64,000 nucleotides of DNA from Saccharothrix sp. S26 (GCF_021390395.1 NZ_JAJUWT010000020.1:124001-188000), one strand, 5' to 3'; positions 1-7,993 are shown, counted from the first letter of the stretch. Made by a program: numbers and translations. Notes: a model not told the origin generated them from the sequence alone.

Positions 1-224
1 AGCGCCACCTGGACCTCACCCGACGCCAGCAGCGCCAGGTTCGCCAGGCTCCCCTCGGTCTCCAGCACGCGCCCGCGCACGTCGACGAGCTGCTCGGCGA
101 GCAGCGTCGCGAAGTCGAAGTACATGCCGCCGCGCTCACCCGCCGCGATGACCACCTCACCCGACGGCGCGCCGGTCCCGCACCCGGCGGCCAGCAACCC
201 GAGCAGGAACACCCGCCGGTTCAC
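1..224 (-). CDS. TAXI-family TRAP solute-binding lipoprotein, N-terminal part (runs off window)
   Basis: Only the first 74 codons are inside the window. The GTG start at 224 overlaps the stop of the upstream kinase gene (GTGA). The product begins MNRRVFLLGLLAAGCG, a short lipoprotein signal with lipobox LAAGC, so it should be lipid-anchored outside the membrane. The mature start (AGERGGMYFDFATLLAEQL, then TEGSLANLALLASGEVQ) matches the opening of TAXI-type solute receptors, which bind small ligands such as glutamate or dicarboxylates. Coupling to a sensor kinase and regulator suggests that it either feeds a TRAP transporter further left or acts as the periplasmic sensor partner of the kinase. 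The family call rests on this N-terminus only. Confidence 0.72.
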   Translation of the reverse strand, partial: MNRRVFLLGLLAAGCGTGAPSGEVVIAAGERGGMYFDFATLLAEQLVDVRGRVLETEGSLANLALLASGEVQVA

Positions 225-1576
225 AGCGCGGGCTCCAGCGGCAGCGTCACGCGGGCGGTGAACCCGTCGACCGACGACAGCTCCAGCACGCCGTGCCGCG
301 CCCGGACCAACTGGTCGGCGATCGCGAGCCCCAGGCCCGTGCCCGGCTGCCCGGTCCGCCCCCGCCAGAACCTCGCCGTGGCCAACGACAACTCCTCCTC
401 GCCCAGCCCGGGCCCGTCGTCGTGCACCTCGACCCAGCCGACGCCCGCCGCGCGGTCCGCGCCCAGCGAGACCCGCACCGCGCCGCCGTACTTGACCGCG
501 TTGTCCAGCAGCACGTCCAGCACCTGCGCCAGGTCCGACTCCGGGCAGCGCACGAGCACCGCCAACGCGGGGGTCTCCGGCAACGGCACCTGCCAGAACC
601 CGGCCCGCTCCACCGCGACCGCGCCGACGTCGGCCAGCTCCGGTTCACGCCCGCCCGCCGCGACCTCGGTGGCCGCGCTCTCCGCCGACGCGAGCGCCAG
701 CAGCCCGTCCAGCAGTGACTCCAGCCGTTCGATCTCGGCCACGCCCGCCGCGTACGCCCGCACGCCCTCCGGCTTGACCTGCCCGTTCAACGTGTCCATC
801 CGCAGCCGCAACGCCGCCATCGGGTTGCGCAGCTGGTGCGAGGCGTCCGCGATGAGCCGCCGTTGCTGGTCGGCCGCCTCCGTGACCGCGTCGGACATCC
901 GGTTGAACGACTCCGACAGCTCCCGCACCTCCGGCGGCCCGCTGCTGCCCGGCACGTGCGCCCGCCGCTCGCCCGCCGCCACCGCGCGCACGCCGACCGC
1001 GAGCTCCGCCAACGGCTTGAGCAGCCACCGCGCGACGGCCAGCACCAGCAGCACCGAGACGACGGCCGCCGCCAGCGCGCCACCGAGGACCAGCAGCCAC
1101 CGCCGCGTCACGTCCGCCGCCGCACGGTCCACCGACGCCCGCAGCACCACCGCACCGGCCACCCGCGTCCCCGTGCCGACCGGCCGGGCGAACACCACGT
1201 GCCCCGACGACCACGGTGCCAGCGTCGGGACCGTCGACGCGGGCTGGTTGCGCAGCGCCGCGTCCAGCACGCCGGCCAACGCCGGGTCGGCCGCGGTCAG
1301 ACCGGCCTGGGCGACCGGCTGGCGGCGCGCGTCGACCACGACCACCGGATCGCCGTACAGCTGCACGTACGCGGCCACCTCGTCCTCCAGGGCGGCCTTG
1401 TCACCGGTCGTCTCCGCCTGCTGGGCGAGCGCGGCGAACCGGTCCAGGTCGCCGGTGCGGGTCAGCACGAACCGCTGCGTGCGCTCGGCCGCCGTGGAGG
1501 ACAACAGCGGCACGGCGAACGCCGTCACGGCCGCCCCGGAGAACAGCAGCAGCACCAGCAGCAGGCGGCGGCGCAT
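221..1576 (-). CDS. Two-component sensor histidine kinase
   Basis: Membrane sensor kinase of 451 residues. A TM helix near residues 4-27 is followed by an extracytoplasmic domain to about 160, a second TM at about 161-186, HAMP to about 236, then HisKA with the H-box ADASHQLRNPMAALRL (His near 248) and HATPase_c with N-box LLDNAVKYG, G1 DDGPGLG and G2 GTGLGLAIADQL. All catalytic motifs are intact. The ATG start directly follows the stop of the response-regulator gene, and the stop overlaps the start of the TAXI lipoprotein gene, so the three genes form one operon. The family normally autophosphorylates and passes phosphate to an OmpR-type partner, here the adjacent gene. The signal sensed is unknown; the linked binding protein suggests a small organic acid. 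Confidence 0.93.
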   Translation of the reverse strand: MRRRLLLVLLLFSGAAVTAFAVPLLSSTAAERTQRFVLTRTGDLDRFAALAQQAETTGDKAALEDEVAAYVQLYGDPVVVVDARRQPVAQAGLTAADPALAGVLDAALRNQPASTVPTLAPWSSGHVVFARPVGTGTRVAGAVVLRASVDRAAADVTRRWLLVLGGALAAAVVSVLLVLAVARWLLKPLAELAVGVRAVAAGERRAHVPGSSGPPEVRELSESFNRMSDAVTEAADQQRRLIADASHQLRNPMAALRLRMDTLNGQVKPEGVRAYAAGVAEIERLESLLDGLLALASAESAATEVAAGGREPELADVGAVAVERAGFWQVPLPETPALAVLVRCPESDLAQVLDVLLDNAVKYGGAVRVSLGADRAAGVGWVEVHDDGPGLGEEELSLATARFWRGRTGQPGTGLGLAIADQLVRARHGVLELSSVDGFTARVTLPLEPAL

Positions 1577-2263
1577 TCACTTCCCCGTCCGCTCTTCGGC
1601 CCCGCCGGGGGCGAGCCGGTAGCCGAAGCCGCGGATGGTGGTCAGCAGGCCGGGACGGCCCAGCTTGGCCCGCAGGCCGGCCAGGTGCACGTCCAGCGAC
1701 CGCGACACGGCCAGGTACGCGTCGCCCCACACCTCGTCCATGAGCTGCTGGCGGCTCACCGCCGTGCCCGCGCGGCTGGCCAGCGCCGCGAGCACGTCGA
1801 ACTCCTTGGTGGTCAACGCGATCTCCGCGTCGCCCACCACCACGCGCCTGCCCTCCAGGTCGATCTCCACGTCGCCGACCCGCACCGTGCGGTCCTTCGG
1901 CCCGGTGGCCGCCGCGCTGCGCCGCGCGACCGCGTCCATCCGGGCCAGCAACTCACCGAGGCGGACAGGTTTCACCAGGTAGTCGTCCGCGCCGAGACGA
2001 AGGCCACGCACGATCGAGCGCTCGTCGCCGCGGGCGGTGAGCACCAGCACGGGCACCGGGGACACCTTGCGGATCTTGCGCAGCACCTCCAACCCGTCGG
2101 TGTCGGGCAGGCCCAGGTCGAGGAGCAGCAGGTCGTGGTCGCGGTGCACCAGGAGCGCGTCCGCGCCGCGGGCCACCCGGGTCGGCCGGTGGTCGTTGGC
2201 CTCCAGCGCCTCGACCAAGGCGTCGGCGACCCCGTCGTCGTCTTCGACGAGCAGCACGCGCAC
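1577..2263 (-). CDS. OmpR/PhoB-family response regulator
   Basis: Response regulator of 228 residues. The receiver domain (1-115) starts VRVLLVEDDDGVADAL, has the phospho-acceptor aspartate in LLLLDLGLPDTDG, the switch threonine in VLVLTARGD and the conserved lysine in DDYLVKP. The C-terminal winged helix (about 130-228) contains LTTKEFDVLAALASRAG and TIRGFGYRLAP. I chose the GTG at 2263 because the receiver fold starts there and a purine-rich AAAGGGGG lies just upstream; an open frame further upstream encodes no recognisable sequence. It is first in the operon with the kinase and TAXI lipoprotein genes, and divergent from the ANTAR gene across about 50 bp. Confidence 0.92.
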   Translation of the reverse strand: MRVLLVEDDDGVADALVEALEANDHRPTRVARGADALLVHRDHDLLLLDLGLPDTDGLEVLRKIRKVSPVPVLVLTARGDERSIVRGLRLGADDYLVKPVRLGELLARMDAVARRSAAATGPKDRTVRVGDVEIDLEGRRVVVGDAEIALTTKEFDVLAALASRAGTAVSRQQLMDEVWGDAYLAVSRSLDVHLAGLRAKLGRPGLLTTIRGFGYRLAPGGAEERTGK

Positions 2264-2312
2264 CCGTCCACCCCCTTTGGTTGGGGCGATTATGGCGTTC
2301 GGGGTGTAGACA

Positions 2313-3047
2313 GTGGCTGTGAGCATTGACGAGCACGTGCCCGCGGTCATGCTGGACGAGGCCAGCGAGGCGTTGGAAGAGCTCGCGGGCGTGCTGGCGG
2401 ACGGCCAGACCCTGCGGGACGCGCTCCAGCAGTTGGCGGAGTCCGCCTGCCGGGTGATCCCGGACGCGGAGAACGTCAGCGTGACCGCCGTCGACCCCGA
2501 CGGGGCGTCCACGGTGGCGGCGACCGACGACAAGGTCCTCGCCATCGACGCCGACCAGTACGCGGCGGGCGACGGGCCGTGCCTGGAGGCGGCCACGACC
2601 CAGCGGCCGGTGCGGGCCACCGTGACCGACGGCCGGGAGAAGTGGCCGGAGTTCGCGGCCGCCGCCGAGCGCGCGGGCGTGGTGGCCTACCTGTCCGCGC
2701 CGATCGTGGTCGAGGACGAGCTGCTCGGCTCGCTGAACCTGTACAGCTCGCACGAGCGGGCGTTCGACCCGTTCGACGAGGCGTTGTTGCGGCTGTTCGT
2801 CACCGCCGCGTCCACCGCGATCACCGGGTTCCGCCGCTACGAGCGGTCCCGGCGGCTGATCGAGCACCTGCACCGCGCGTTGGAGTCGCGGGCCGAGATC
2901 GACCAGGCCAAGGGCGTGCTCATGGCCGCGCACGGCGTCGACGCCGAGGAGGCGTTCAGCCGGTTGGTGACCGAGTCGCAGGAGCGCAACACCAAGCTGC
3001 GCGAGGTCGCCCGCAACCTGCTCGCGTCGGTGCGAAGACGGTCGTGA
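2313..3047 (+). CDS. GAF-ANTAR domain regulator (RNA-binding antiterminator type)
   Basis: Cytoplasmic protein of 244 residues. A GAF domain occupies about 20-165 (GDGPCLEAATTQRPV and YLSAPIVVEDELLGSLNLYSS are typical), followed by a helical ANTAR domain (about 175-235) with the signature IDQAKGVLMAAHGVDAEEAF. ANTAR domains bind paired hairpins in mRNA leaders and prevent termination; actinobacterial GAF-ANTAR proteins are abundant and mostly of unknown target. The GTG at 2313 is supported by the start of the first helix. It is transcribed divergently from the two-component operon. No paired ANTAR hairpin is evident beside the gene, so the target is probably elsewhere. Confidence 0.88.
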   Translation: MAVSIDEHVPAVMLDEASEALEELAGVLADGQTLRDALQQLAESACRVIPDAENVSVTAVDPDGASTVAATDDKVLAIDADQYAAGDGPCLEAATTQRPVRATVTDGREKWPEFAAAAERAGVVAYLSAPIVVEDELLGSLNLYSSHERAFDPFDEALLRLFVTAASTAITGFRRYERSRRLIEHLHRALESRAEIDQAKGVLMAAHGVDAEEAFSRLVTESQERNTKLREVARNLLASVRRRS

Positions 3048-3065
3048 TTGTCACGCGACTGACAA
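3048..3065. promoter_or_regulatory. Palindromic motif TTGTCA-N6-TGACAA, copy 1
   Basis: Perfect inverted repeat TTGTCA (3048-3053), CGCGAC, TGACAA (3060-3065), immediately after the stop of the GAF-ANTAR gene and about 120 bp upstream of the lipoprotein gene at 3184. The same 6-6-6 arrangement recurs at 5976-5993 and 8425-8442. The spacing fits a dimeric regulator; which protein binds is unknown. Confidence 0.55.
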
Positions 3066-3183
3066 AACCCGAATTCGGATTTTGGTTTCCGCAACAGGCG
3101 TGAATTGTTCGTCGCGGGTGCTCCGACCCGCGGTTAGAGTGCGGGGTGAAAGCTCATTTCCCCATTCTGGCCCGAGGAGGAGC

Positions 3184-3897
3184 ATGCGTTCCAACCGTGT
3201 CGCCGCGGCGGGGTTCGCCGCCGTGGCCGCCGTGGCGCTTTCCGCGTGCGCCGACGACCCGTCGTCGACGATGAGGACGTTCGACACGCCGCAGGCGCTG
3301 GCCGAGGCGAACCGGGTGGCCGCCGAGGGCCAGGGGTCGGTCACGGTCGACGTCGACCTCGCCGCGAACGGCAAGGGCAGCTGCGGGGTCCGCACCGGCG
3401 ACTTCGCCGCGTCGTGCCGGATCTCGATCGCCGACGCCGAGGAGGTCGCGTACGTGATGGTGCCGGACGGCATCTTCGTGCGGATACCGCGGGGCCAGGC
3501 CCCGGAGCCGGCCAAGCCGTGGCTGCGCGTCGACCCCGACGACCCGGACAACGCGCTGGCGCGGGCCATGGCGGAGGTCGCCGTGCACATCCGCGACACC
3601 GCCGACATCCGCAAGGCGCTGCCCGAGGGCGCGTCGATCGTGGAGAAGGCCGAGGAGTCGGTGTCGGGTAAGCGGACCGTCCGCTACACCGCGAACGTCA
3701 CGTCGGCCGGGCGGGCGTCGGTGCTCAAGCTGTGGGTGGACGACCAGGACCTGCCGGTGAAGACCGAGGTGCGCACGCCGGTCGAGGGCGGTGAGTCGGT
3801 GCAGGTGGTCGCGAACTACCGCGACTGGGGCAAGCCGGTCGACATCACCCCGCCCGCGCCGGACCAGCTCAGCGAGCTGCCGGCGCTGCCGGGCTGA
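3184..3897 (+). CDS. Exported lipoprotein, LppX/LprAFG-like
   Basis: Protein of 237 residues with a lipoprotein signal (MRSNRVAAAGFAAVAAVALSAC, lipobox LSAC, lipidated Cys at 22) and a clear ribosome site GAGGAGG before the ATG. The mature part has alternating short beta segments and ends in KLWVDDQDLPVKTEVRTP then VVANYRDWGKPVDITPPAP, a C-terminal pattern typical of LppX/LprG-type lipoproteins whose mycobacterial members carry lipids in a hydrophobic pocket. Whether this one binds lipid is inference, but a lipid role would suit the nearby MCE genes. It is monocistronic and closed by a strong hairpin; a TTGTCA-N6-TGACAA site lies in its upstream region. Confidence 0.75.
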   Translation: MRSNRVAAAGFAAVAAVALSACADDPSSTMRTFDTPQALAEANRVAAEGQGSVTVDVDLAANGKGSCGVRTGDFAASCRISIADAEEVAYVMVPDGIFVRIPRGQAPEPAKPWLRVDPDDPDNALARAMAEVAVHIRDTADIRKALPEGASIVEKAEESVSGKRTVRYTANVTSAGRASVLKLWVDDQDLPVKTEVRTPVEGGESVQVVANYRDWGKPVDITPPAPDQLSELPALPG

Positions 3898-3910
3898 GCT
3901 CGTGACGCGA

Positions 3911-3946
3911 TCGGCCCCCTCCGGGAACTCCTCCGGAGGGGGCCGA
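3911..3946. terminator. Bidirectional hairpin terminator
   Basis: Perfect 14-bp stem (TCGGCCCCCTCCGG at 3911-3924 and its complement at 3933-3946) with an 8-nt loop, between the convergent lipoprotein gene and the sortase-anchored protein gene. There is no U-tract, as is common in high-GC actinobacteria. Confidence 0.8.
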
Positions 3947-3970
3947 ACTGGTTGGTGGGCAAGGGATGCG

Positions 3971-5113
3971 TCAGGTGCGGCGGCGGGTGCGGCGCAGGGC
4001 GAGGAGCACGCCCGCGCCCACGGCGAGGAGCGCGCCGCCCAGGACGAGCGGTCCCTTGACGGAGGAGCCGGTGTAGGCCAGTTTGCCGTTGCCGTCCGGG
4101 TGGTTCACGACCGGGACGACGGCCGGTGTCGTCGTCGTTGTGGTGCTGCTGCTCGTGGTGGGCGACGTCGTGGTGCTGGTGGCGGCGCTCGTGGTGGTGG
4201 ACGTCGGAACCGTTGTGGTCGACCTCGTTGTGGTGGTTGTCGTGGTGGTCGGCTGGGTGGTGGTTGTGGTGGTTGTCGTGGTGGTCGGCCGAGTGGTCGT
4301 CGTGGTGGTTGTGGTGGTGGTTGTGGTGGTGGTTGCCGTAGGACTTGTCGTGGTCGTCGTGGTGGGATCGGTGGTGGTGGTGGTCGGCGACGTCGTAGTG
4401 GTGGTCGGCTCCGTGGTTGTGGTTGTGGAGTCGGTGGTGGTGGTCGGCTCCGTGGTGGTGGTCGTTGTCGTGGGCTCGGTCGTTGTGGTGGTCGTCGTGG
4501 TCGTGGTGGTGCCCTCAGGCTGCACCGTGAACTCGTACAGGCGGGTCGACTGGCCCGGCTTGAGCGTGCACGGTGAGGTGAACGTGCCCAGCCCCGTCTC
4601 CGAACCGTCGGCGGTGCGCGGGGTCAGGGTGGTCACGAAATCGCCGACGTCGATGGTCGTGGTGCCCGCGAAGGGGAAGCTCAACGACGGCGTGGTGCCC
4701 GTGGCCACCGTGTCGAACGCGCCCGACTCCGGGACCGCGGTCTTGGCCACGGTCAGGTCGGGCACGATGTCGAGCACCAACCCCGCGTTGTCGATCACGG
4801 TCTGCGCCGTCGCGGTGCCTTCCACGGTCTCCGCGCCGACGAGTCGCAGGCCCTGCGTCGCCAGTTCCGGCACGGTGGCGGTCGCCGTCACGCGCGCCTC
4901 GGGGACGGGTTCGCCGACCACCGCGGTGTCCGGGAGGTCCTCGACCACGATCTCGACGCTCATGTCCTGCGCGCCGATCAACGGGAACGGGCAGTTGTAG
5001 ACCAGGGTCAGCCTCGCCGTCGCCGCGATGCCGACGCCCGCGCCCCACAGGGCCGATGCGCCGACCACCACCGCGGTGACACCCAGCGCGGCCACCCGGT
5101 GCCGCAGTCTCAT
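3971..5113 (-). CDS. DUF6801-like cell-wall surface protein with Thr-rich stalk and LAYTG sorting signal
   Basis: Secreted protein of 380 residues. Signal peptide about 1-31, then a beta-rich domain (about 32-200) opening LTLVYNCPFPLIGAQDMSVE, a threonine-dominated stalk (about 203-335), then LAYTG at 345-349, a hydrophobic helix and the tail RRTRRRT. LAxTG followed by a hydrophobic segment and basic tail is the class E sortase sorting signal of actinobacteria, so the protein is probably attached to the cell wall with its N-terminal domain held away from the surface. The N-terminal domain resembles DUF6801, of unknown function, and is shared with the adjacent gene at 5206-5817. AGGAGGG lies before the ATG. 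No sortase gene is in the window. Confidence 0.85.
   Translation of the reverse strand: MRLRHRVAALGVTAVVVGASALWGAGVGIAATARLTLVYNCPFPLIGAQDMSVEIVVEDLPDTAVVGEPVPEARVTATATVPELATQGLRLVGAETVEGTATAQTVIDNAGLVLDIVPDLTVAKTAVPESGAFDTVATGTTPSLSFPFAGTTTIDVGDFVTTLTPRTADGSETGLGTFTSPCTLKPGQSTRLYEFTVQPEGTTTTTTTTTTTEPTTTTTTTEPTTTTDSTTTTTEPTTTTTSPTTTTTDPTTTTTTSPTATTTTTTTTTTTTTTRPTTTTTTTTTTQPTTTTTTTTRSTTTVPTSTTTSAATSTTTSPTTSSSTTTTTTPAVVPVVNHPDGNGKLAYTGSSVKGPLVLGGALLAVGAGVLLALRRTRRRT
4115..4512 (-). repeat. Low-complexity Thr-codon (ACN) repeat encoding a surface-protein stalk
   Basis: About 400 bp composed almost only of GTGGT/GTTGT-type triplets on the plus strand, i.e. ACC/ACA/ACG threonine codons on the coding strand, broken by short Pro-Thr and Ser-Thr steps. 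Such tracts are prone to slippage, so stalk length may vary between strains. Confidence 0.85.
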
Positions 5114-5140
5114 GTCAGATCCCTCCTGGCGGAAACGTCG

Positions 5141-5170
5141 GGGCGGGCCGGCGACGTCGCCGGCCCGCCC
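5141..5170. terminator. 30-bp perfect palindrome in the gap between the two DUF6801-like genes
   Basis: GGGCGGGCCGGCGAC at 5141-5155 is followed directly by its exact reverse complement at 5156-5170. It lies between the stop of the upstream gene (5206, minus strand) and the start of the downstream paralogue (5113). It would terminate the first transcript or attenuate transcription into the second. As RNA the centre would form a small loop. Confidence 0.7.
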
Positions 5171-5205
5171 GCGGTCGGATCACTGCCCGGTGCCGTCGAC
5201 GACGG

Positions 5206-5817
5206 TCAGGCCGCCGACACGGTGAAGGTGTGGAGCAGCGTGTTCTGGTTCGGCTTGAGCGTGCAGGGTGCGGTGAAGGTGCCGAGGCCGGTCAAGCTGC
5301 CGTCGGCCCGGCGCGGCGTCAACGTGGTGCTGAAGGCGCCGACCCGGACGGTGGTCGTGCCCGCCCTGGTGAAGGTGACCGGTGCCGTGCCGCCCGTGGC
5401 GATGGTGTTGAACGAGCCGGAGGCGGGGATGTTCGTCTTGGCCACCACGAGGTTGGCCACGACGTCCTGCACCGCGCCCGCGTTGTCCACCGCGGTGCTC
5501 GCGACGGCGGTGCCCTCCACGGTCGTCGCGCCGACCAGCCTGAGCCCGAGGGTCGCGCTCGACGGCACGGTGGCGATGGCGGTCACCCTCGTCGGCGGGA
5601 CCGGCTGGCCGACCACCGCGGAGTCGGCCAGGTCGGCCACGGTGATGCGGACCGTCATGTCCTGCGTGCCGATCAACGGGAACGGGCAGCTGTACGCCAG
5701 GGTCAGGCTCTTGGTGGCGGCCATGCCGGTGCCCGCGCCGGCGAACGCCACCGATCCGACGACGGCGGTCGCGACCGCGAGTGCGCCGATGACCGTGCGA
5801 CCAGTGAGTTTCAGCAT
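5206..5817 (-). CDS. Secreted DUF6801-like protein (soluble paralogue)
   Basis: Protein of 203 residues with a signal peptide (about 1-34, AFAGAGTGMAA) and one domain starting LTLAYSCPFPLIGTQDMTVR. It is a clear paralogue of the N-terminal domain encoded at 3971-5113, sharing CPFPLIG.QDM, the DTAVVGEPVP/DSAVVGQPVP step, GLRLVGA.TVEGTA and a final CTLKP segment. It stops after the domain, with no stalk or sorting signal, so it should be released or held by a partner. GAGGAGA precedes the ATG at 5817. The two genes run in the same direction across a 92-bp gap holding a strong palindrome. Function unknown. Confidence 0.82.
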   Translation of the reverse strand: MLKLTGRTVIGALAVATAVVGSVAFAGAGTGMAATKSLTLAYSCPFPLIGTQDMTVRITVADLADSAVVGQPVPPTRVTAIATVPSSATLGLRLVGATTVEGTAVASTAVDNAGAVQDVVANLVVAKTNIPASGSFNTIATGGTAPVTFTRAGTTTVRVGAFSTTLTPRRADGSLTGLGTFTAPCTLKPNQNTLLHTFTVSAA

Positions 5818-5943
5818 GTGCGTCTCCTCGTCGAGAGCAGTGCGGAAAGCAGGGTGTTCGGTGTGCGGCGGAAGGCTACTCGTCAGTAAAGTAGCTTTGT
5901 CGCGCGGTCCGGGCAAGTATTTCTTTCACGTTTTCCCCGACTG

Positions 5944-5993
5944 TGTCAGAGGTGCGACAAAAGCGTCGGAAAGAGTTGTCACCCGCATGACAA
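5944..5993. promoter_or_regulatory. Two TGTCA-type palindromes between divergent genes
   Basis: TTGTCA-CCCGCA-TGACAA at 5976-5993 is a perfect copy of the motif at 3048. Just left, TGTCA-GAGGTG-CGACA at 5944-5959 is a one-mismatch version. Their centres are 33 bp apart, about three helical turns. They sit between the minus-strand DUF6801-like gene (start 5817) and the plus-strand gene at 6061, so one regulator could serve both. Confidence 0.55.
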
Positions 5994-6060
5994 ATCGCCG
6001 TCCGGCGCTTGTCCGCCTTGGGTCGGGAAAGTAGTTTCGAAGAATGAGCGGAGGTGGGCG

Positions 6061-6687
6061 GTGAGGATCGCGGCGGTGCTCGCCGCCGTCGCCGCGCTGC
6101 TGGGCGCGGCGCTGACGCCGACGTGGGTGGTGCGCCACGCCGAGGTCCGCGCGCCGGTGCGGACGGCCGGTATCAAGGTCCACTACCAGGTCGACGGGGT
6201 CAGCCGGATCCACAAGCTCCAGTCCGACCTCGTCATCGGTCCGGGCACGCTCGAAGCCGAGATCGACCTCGTCAGCGGCACCATCACGGGCGACCTGTGG
6301 CTGCCGCCCAGCCACGGCTACTTCATCGTGTTCGGCTTCATGCCCACCACCGCGCGCACCGACCTCGTCCCGGTGGCCAAGGTGACCGGGACGATCAAGG
6401 ACGGCCAGGTCCGGACCAACGCCCGGCTCGACATCGGGCTCGGCGAGGTCGCGGTCAACGAGCAGCCGTTGGACGTCGGCCCGGCGTGCCGGACCGTCGA
6501 ACCGGCCTCGATCGACCTCGAAGGGCCGTTCGAGCTGGCCAAGATGCGGATGACGGGCGTCTACCCGATCCCGCCGTTCGGCGGCTGCCAGGGCCGGGAA
6601 CGGTTGGACCCGCTGCTGACCGGACTGATCTCCGGGCCCGGCAACGCGATCGACCTCACGCTGACCTTGCTCCCGGGGATCCCGTGA
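6061..6687 (+). CDS. Exported protein of unknown function
   Basis: Protein of 208 residues that I cannot assign to a named family. The GTG start has GGAGG about 7 nt upstream. Residues 1-20 (MRIAAVLAAVAALLGAALTP) form a signal peptide or N-terminal anchor. The remainder looks beta-rich, with paired valine/isoleucine strands (KVHYQVDGVSRIHKLQSDLV, VSGTITGDLWLPPSHGYF) and cysteines at about 143 and 170 that could form a disulfide outside the cell. Its promoter region carries two TGTCA-type palindromes also found before the MCE operon. The last 32 bp overlap the convergent PucR-type gene. A role alongside the neighbouring surface and lipid-handling proteins is inference from position. Confidence 0.7.
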   Translation: MRIAAVLAAVAALLGAALTPTWVVRHAEVRAPVRTAGIKVHYQVDGVSRIHKLQSDLVIGPGTLEAEIDLVSGTITGDLWLPPSHGYFIVFGFMPTTARTDLVPVAKVTGTIKDGQVRTNARLDIGLGEVAVNEQPLDVGPACRTVEPASIDLEGPFELAKMRMTGVYPIPPFGGCQGRERLDPLLTGLISGPGNAIDLTLTLLPGIP

Positions 6688-7951
6688 ACCCCGGTGGGTT
6701 CGCCGGCCCGAGCCGCCCGGTCCGCTCGGCCGAACCGTTGAGCAGCCGCAACGCCCGCAGCGCGATGCCCATGTCGAACAACGCGTCCGGGTCGTGCAGC
6801 TTGGCCCCGAACAGCTCCTCCAACTGCCGCAACCGGTAGCGGACCGTCTGCGGGTGCACGGCCAGGCTCGACGCGACCTCCGGTGCGCTGCCCCGCGTCT
6901 CCACCCACGCCGTCATCGTCTCCCGCATCCGCTGCTGCTGCTTCGGCGTCAGCCCCTCCAACGGGGCCAGCGTCCGCTTCACCAGCTCGCGCAGCAGGTC
7001 TTCGTCACCCAGCAGCAGCAACGTCGACAGGTGCTCGGTGGTGTCCACCATCGGCCGGTCCGCGATCACGCCCGACTGGATCAGCGTGATGGTGCGGCGC
7101 GCCCAGCGCAGCGACTGCCGCGCCGAGGCCAGCGGCACGACCGGGCCCACGGCCGCGCGCCACCCGCCGAGCTTGTGCTCCAGTGCGACGAGCTGCCGTT
7201 CGGGGTCGGTGAGCAGCAGGCACGGCTCGCTGCCCTCCAGGTCCATCAGGATGTCCTCGTGCAGGGCCGGTATCGGTAGCTGGTGCTGGTCGGTGCGCCG
7301 TTCCAGCGCCACCACCAGCACCTTCTCCGGCAACGGCCAGTGCGCGGCCTCGGCCAGCTCCGCGAGCGTGTTGGGGTGGTAGCCCGGCTCGCCCAGCAGC
7401 AGCTCCAGCAGCCGCTTGCGCCGCCGCTGCACCGCGCCCGCGTGCCGGGCCTGCGCCTCGGCGTAGCCCTCCATGGACCGCAGCGACAGCTCGTCGATGT
7501 AGGCGAAGATCGCCTCGGCGATCAGGCACATGGTGGCCAGCGGCACGCGTTCGGTCTGCCCGAACTCGGAGATCCGCCGCCACGCCACCCGCGCGCCGAT
7601 CCGGTAGGCGGTCTGCAGCAGGTCCAGGCTGCGCCCCGCGCTGACCTCCAGCTTGCCCAGCAGCCGGAACAGCTTGGCCCGGTCCTCGCGCTGCGCGGTC
7701 GGGTCGACCATCCGGTCGATGAACTGGTGGATCGCCTGTTCCACCCCCTCGACCACCACTTGGCCGAACATCCCCTCCAGCTTCTGCGAATACTCGGAGA
7801 TCTGGTTCTGGATTTCCCGGACCATGTCCACGGCGACGTCGCCGGCCCGGGCGCGGAACTTCGGCGCGAGGTCGGCGGGCAGTTGCTCCCACAGGTCCGC
7901 GTTCCCGATGAGCGGTAACTCGGAGGCGCGGAGTTCTCCGGTTCTGTTCAT
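6656..7951 (-). CDS. PucR/CdaR-type helix-turn-helix regulator
   Basis: Cytoplasmic regulator of 431 residues. The helical N-terminal half (about 20-170) includes MVREIQNQISEYSQKLEGMF and a conserved RVAWRRISEF segment. The middle region resembles the CdaR GGDEF-like domain, and the C-terminal PucR HTH (about 365-415) reads SLAVHPQTVRYRLRQLEELFG. PucR-type proteins are often found beside actinobacterial MCE operons and respond to small metabolites; here it is divergent from mceA. The ATG at 7951 follows a good sigma-70-type promoter. The gene ends inside the convergent gene at 6061-6687. It is the best local candidate to control the MCE genes, though no binding data exist. Confidence 0.85.
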   Translation of the reverse strand: MNRTGELRASELPLIGNADLWEQLPADLAPKFRARAGDVAVDMVREIQNQISEYSQKLEGMFGQVVVEGVEQAIHQFIDRMVDPTAQREDRAKLFRLLGKLEVSAGRSLDLLQTAYRIGARVAWRRISEFGQTERVPLATMCLIAEAIFAYIDELSLRSMEGYAEAQARHAGAVQRRRKRLLELLLGEPGYHPNTLAELAEAAHWPLPEKVLVVALERRTDQHQLPIPALHEDILMDLEGSEPCLLLTDPERQLVALEHKLGGWRAAVGPVVPLASARQSLRWARRTITLIQSGVIADRPMVDTTEHLSTLLLLGDEDLLRELVKRTLAPLEGLTPKQQQRMRETMTAWVETRGSAPEVASSLAVHPQTVRYRLRQLEELFGAKLHDPDALFDMGIALRALRLLNGSAERTGRLGPANPPGFTGSPGARSA

Positions 7952-7993
7952 ACTGTTCGCCCACCACCAAACGGTCGGGTGTGATTCCGAACA

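Noticed and set aside
4115-4512. Repeat tract that superficially looks like a tandem array or CRISPR-like region
   Set aside because: It is in-frame threonine-codon low complexity inside the surface-protein gene; there are no unique spacers.
5944-5993. Assigning the TGTCA-N6-TGACA sites to a CooA- or Crp-type regulator
   Set aside because: The resemblance in spacing is real, but no Crp/Fnr-family gene is in the window and PucR or other dimers could bind such a palindrome.
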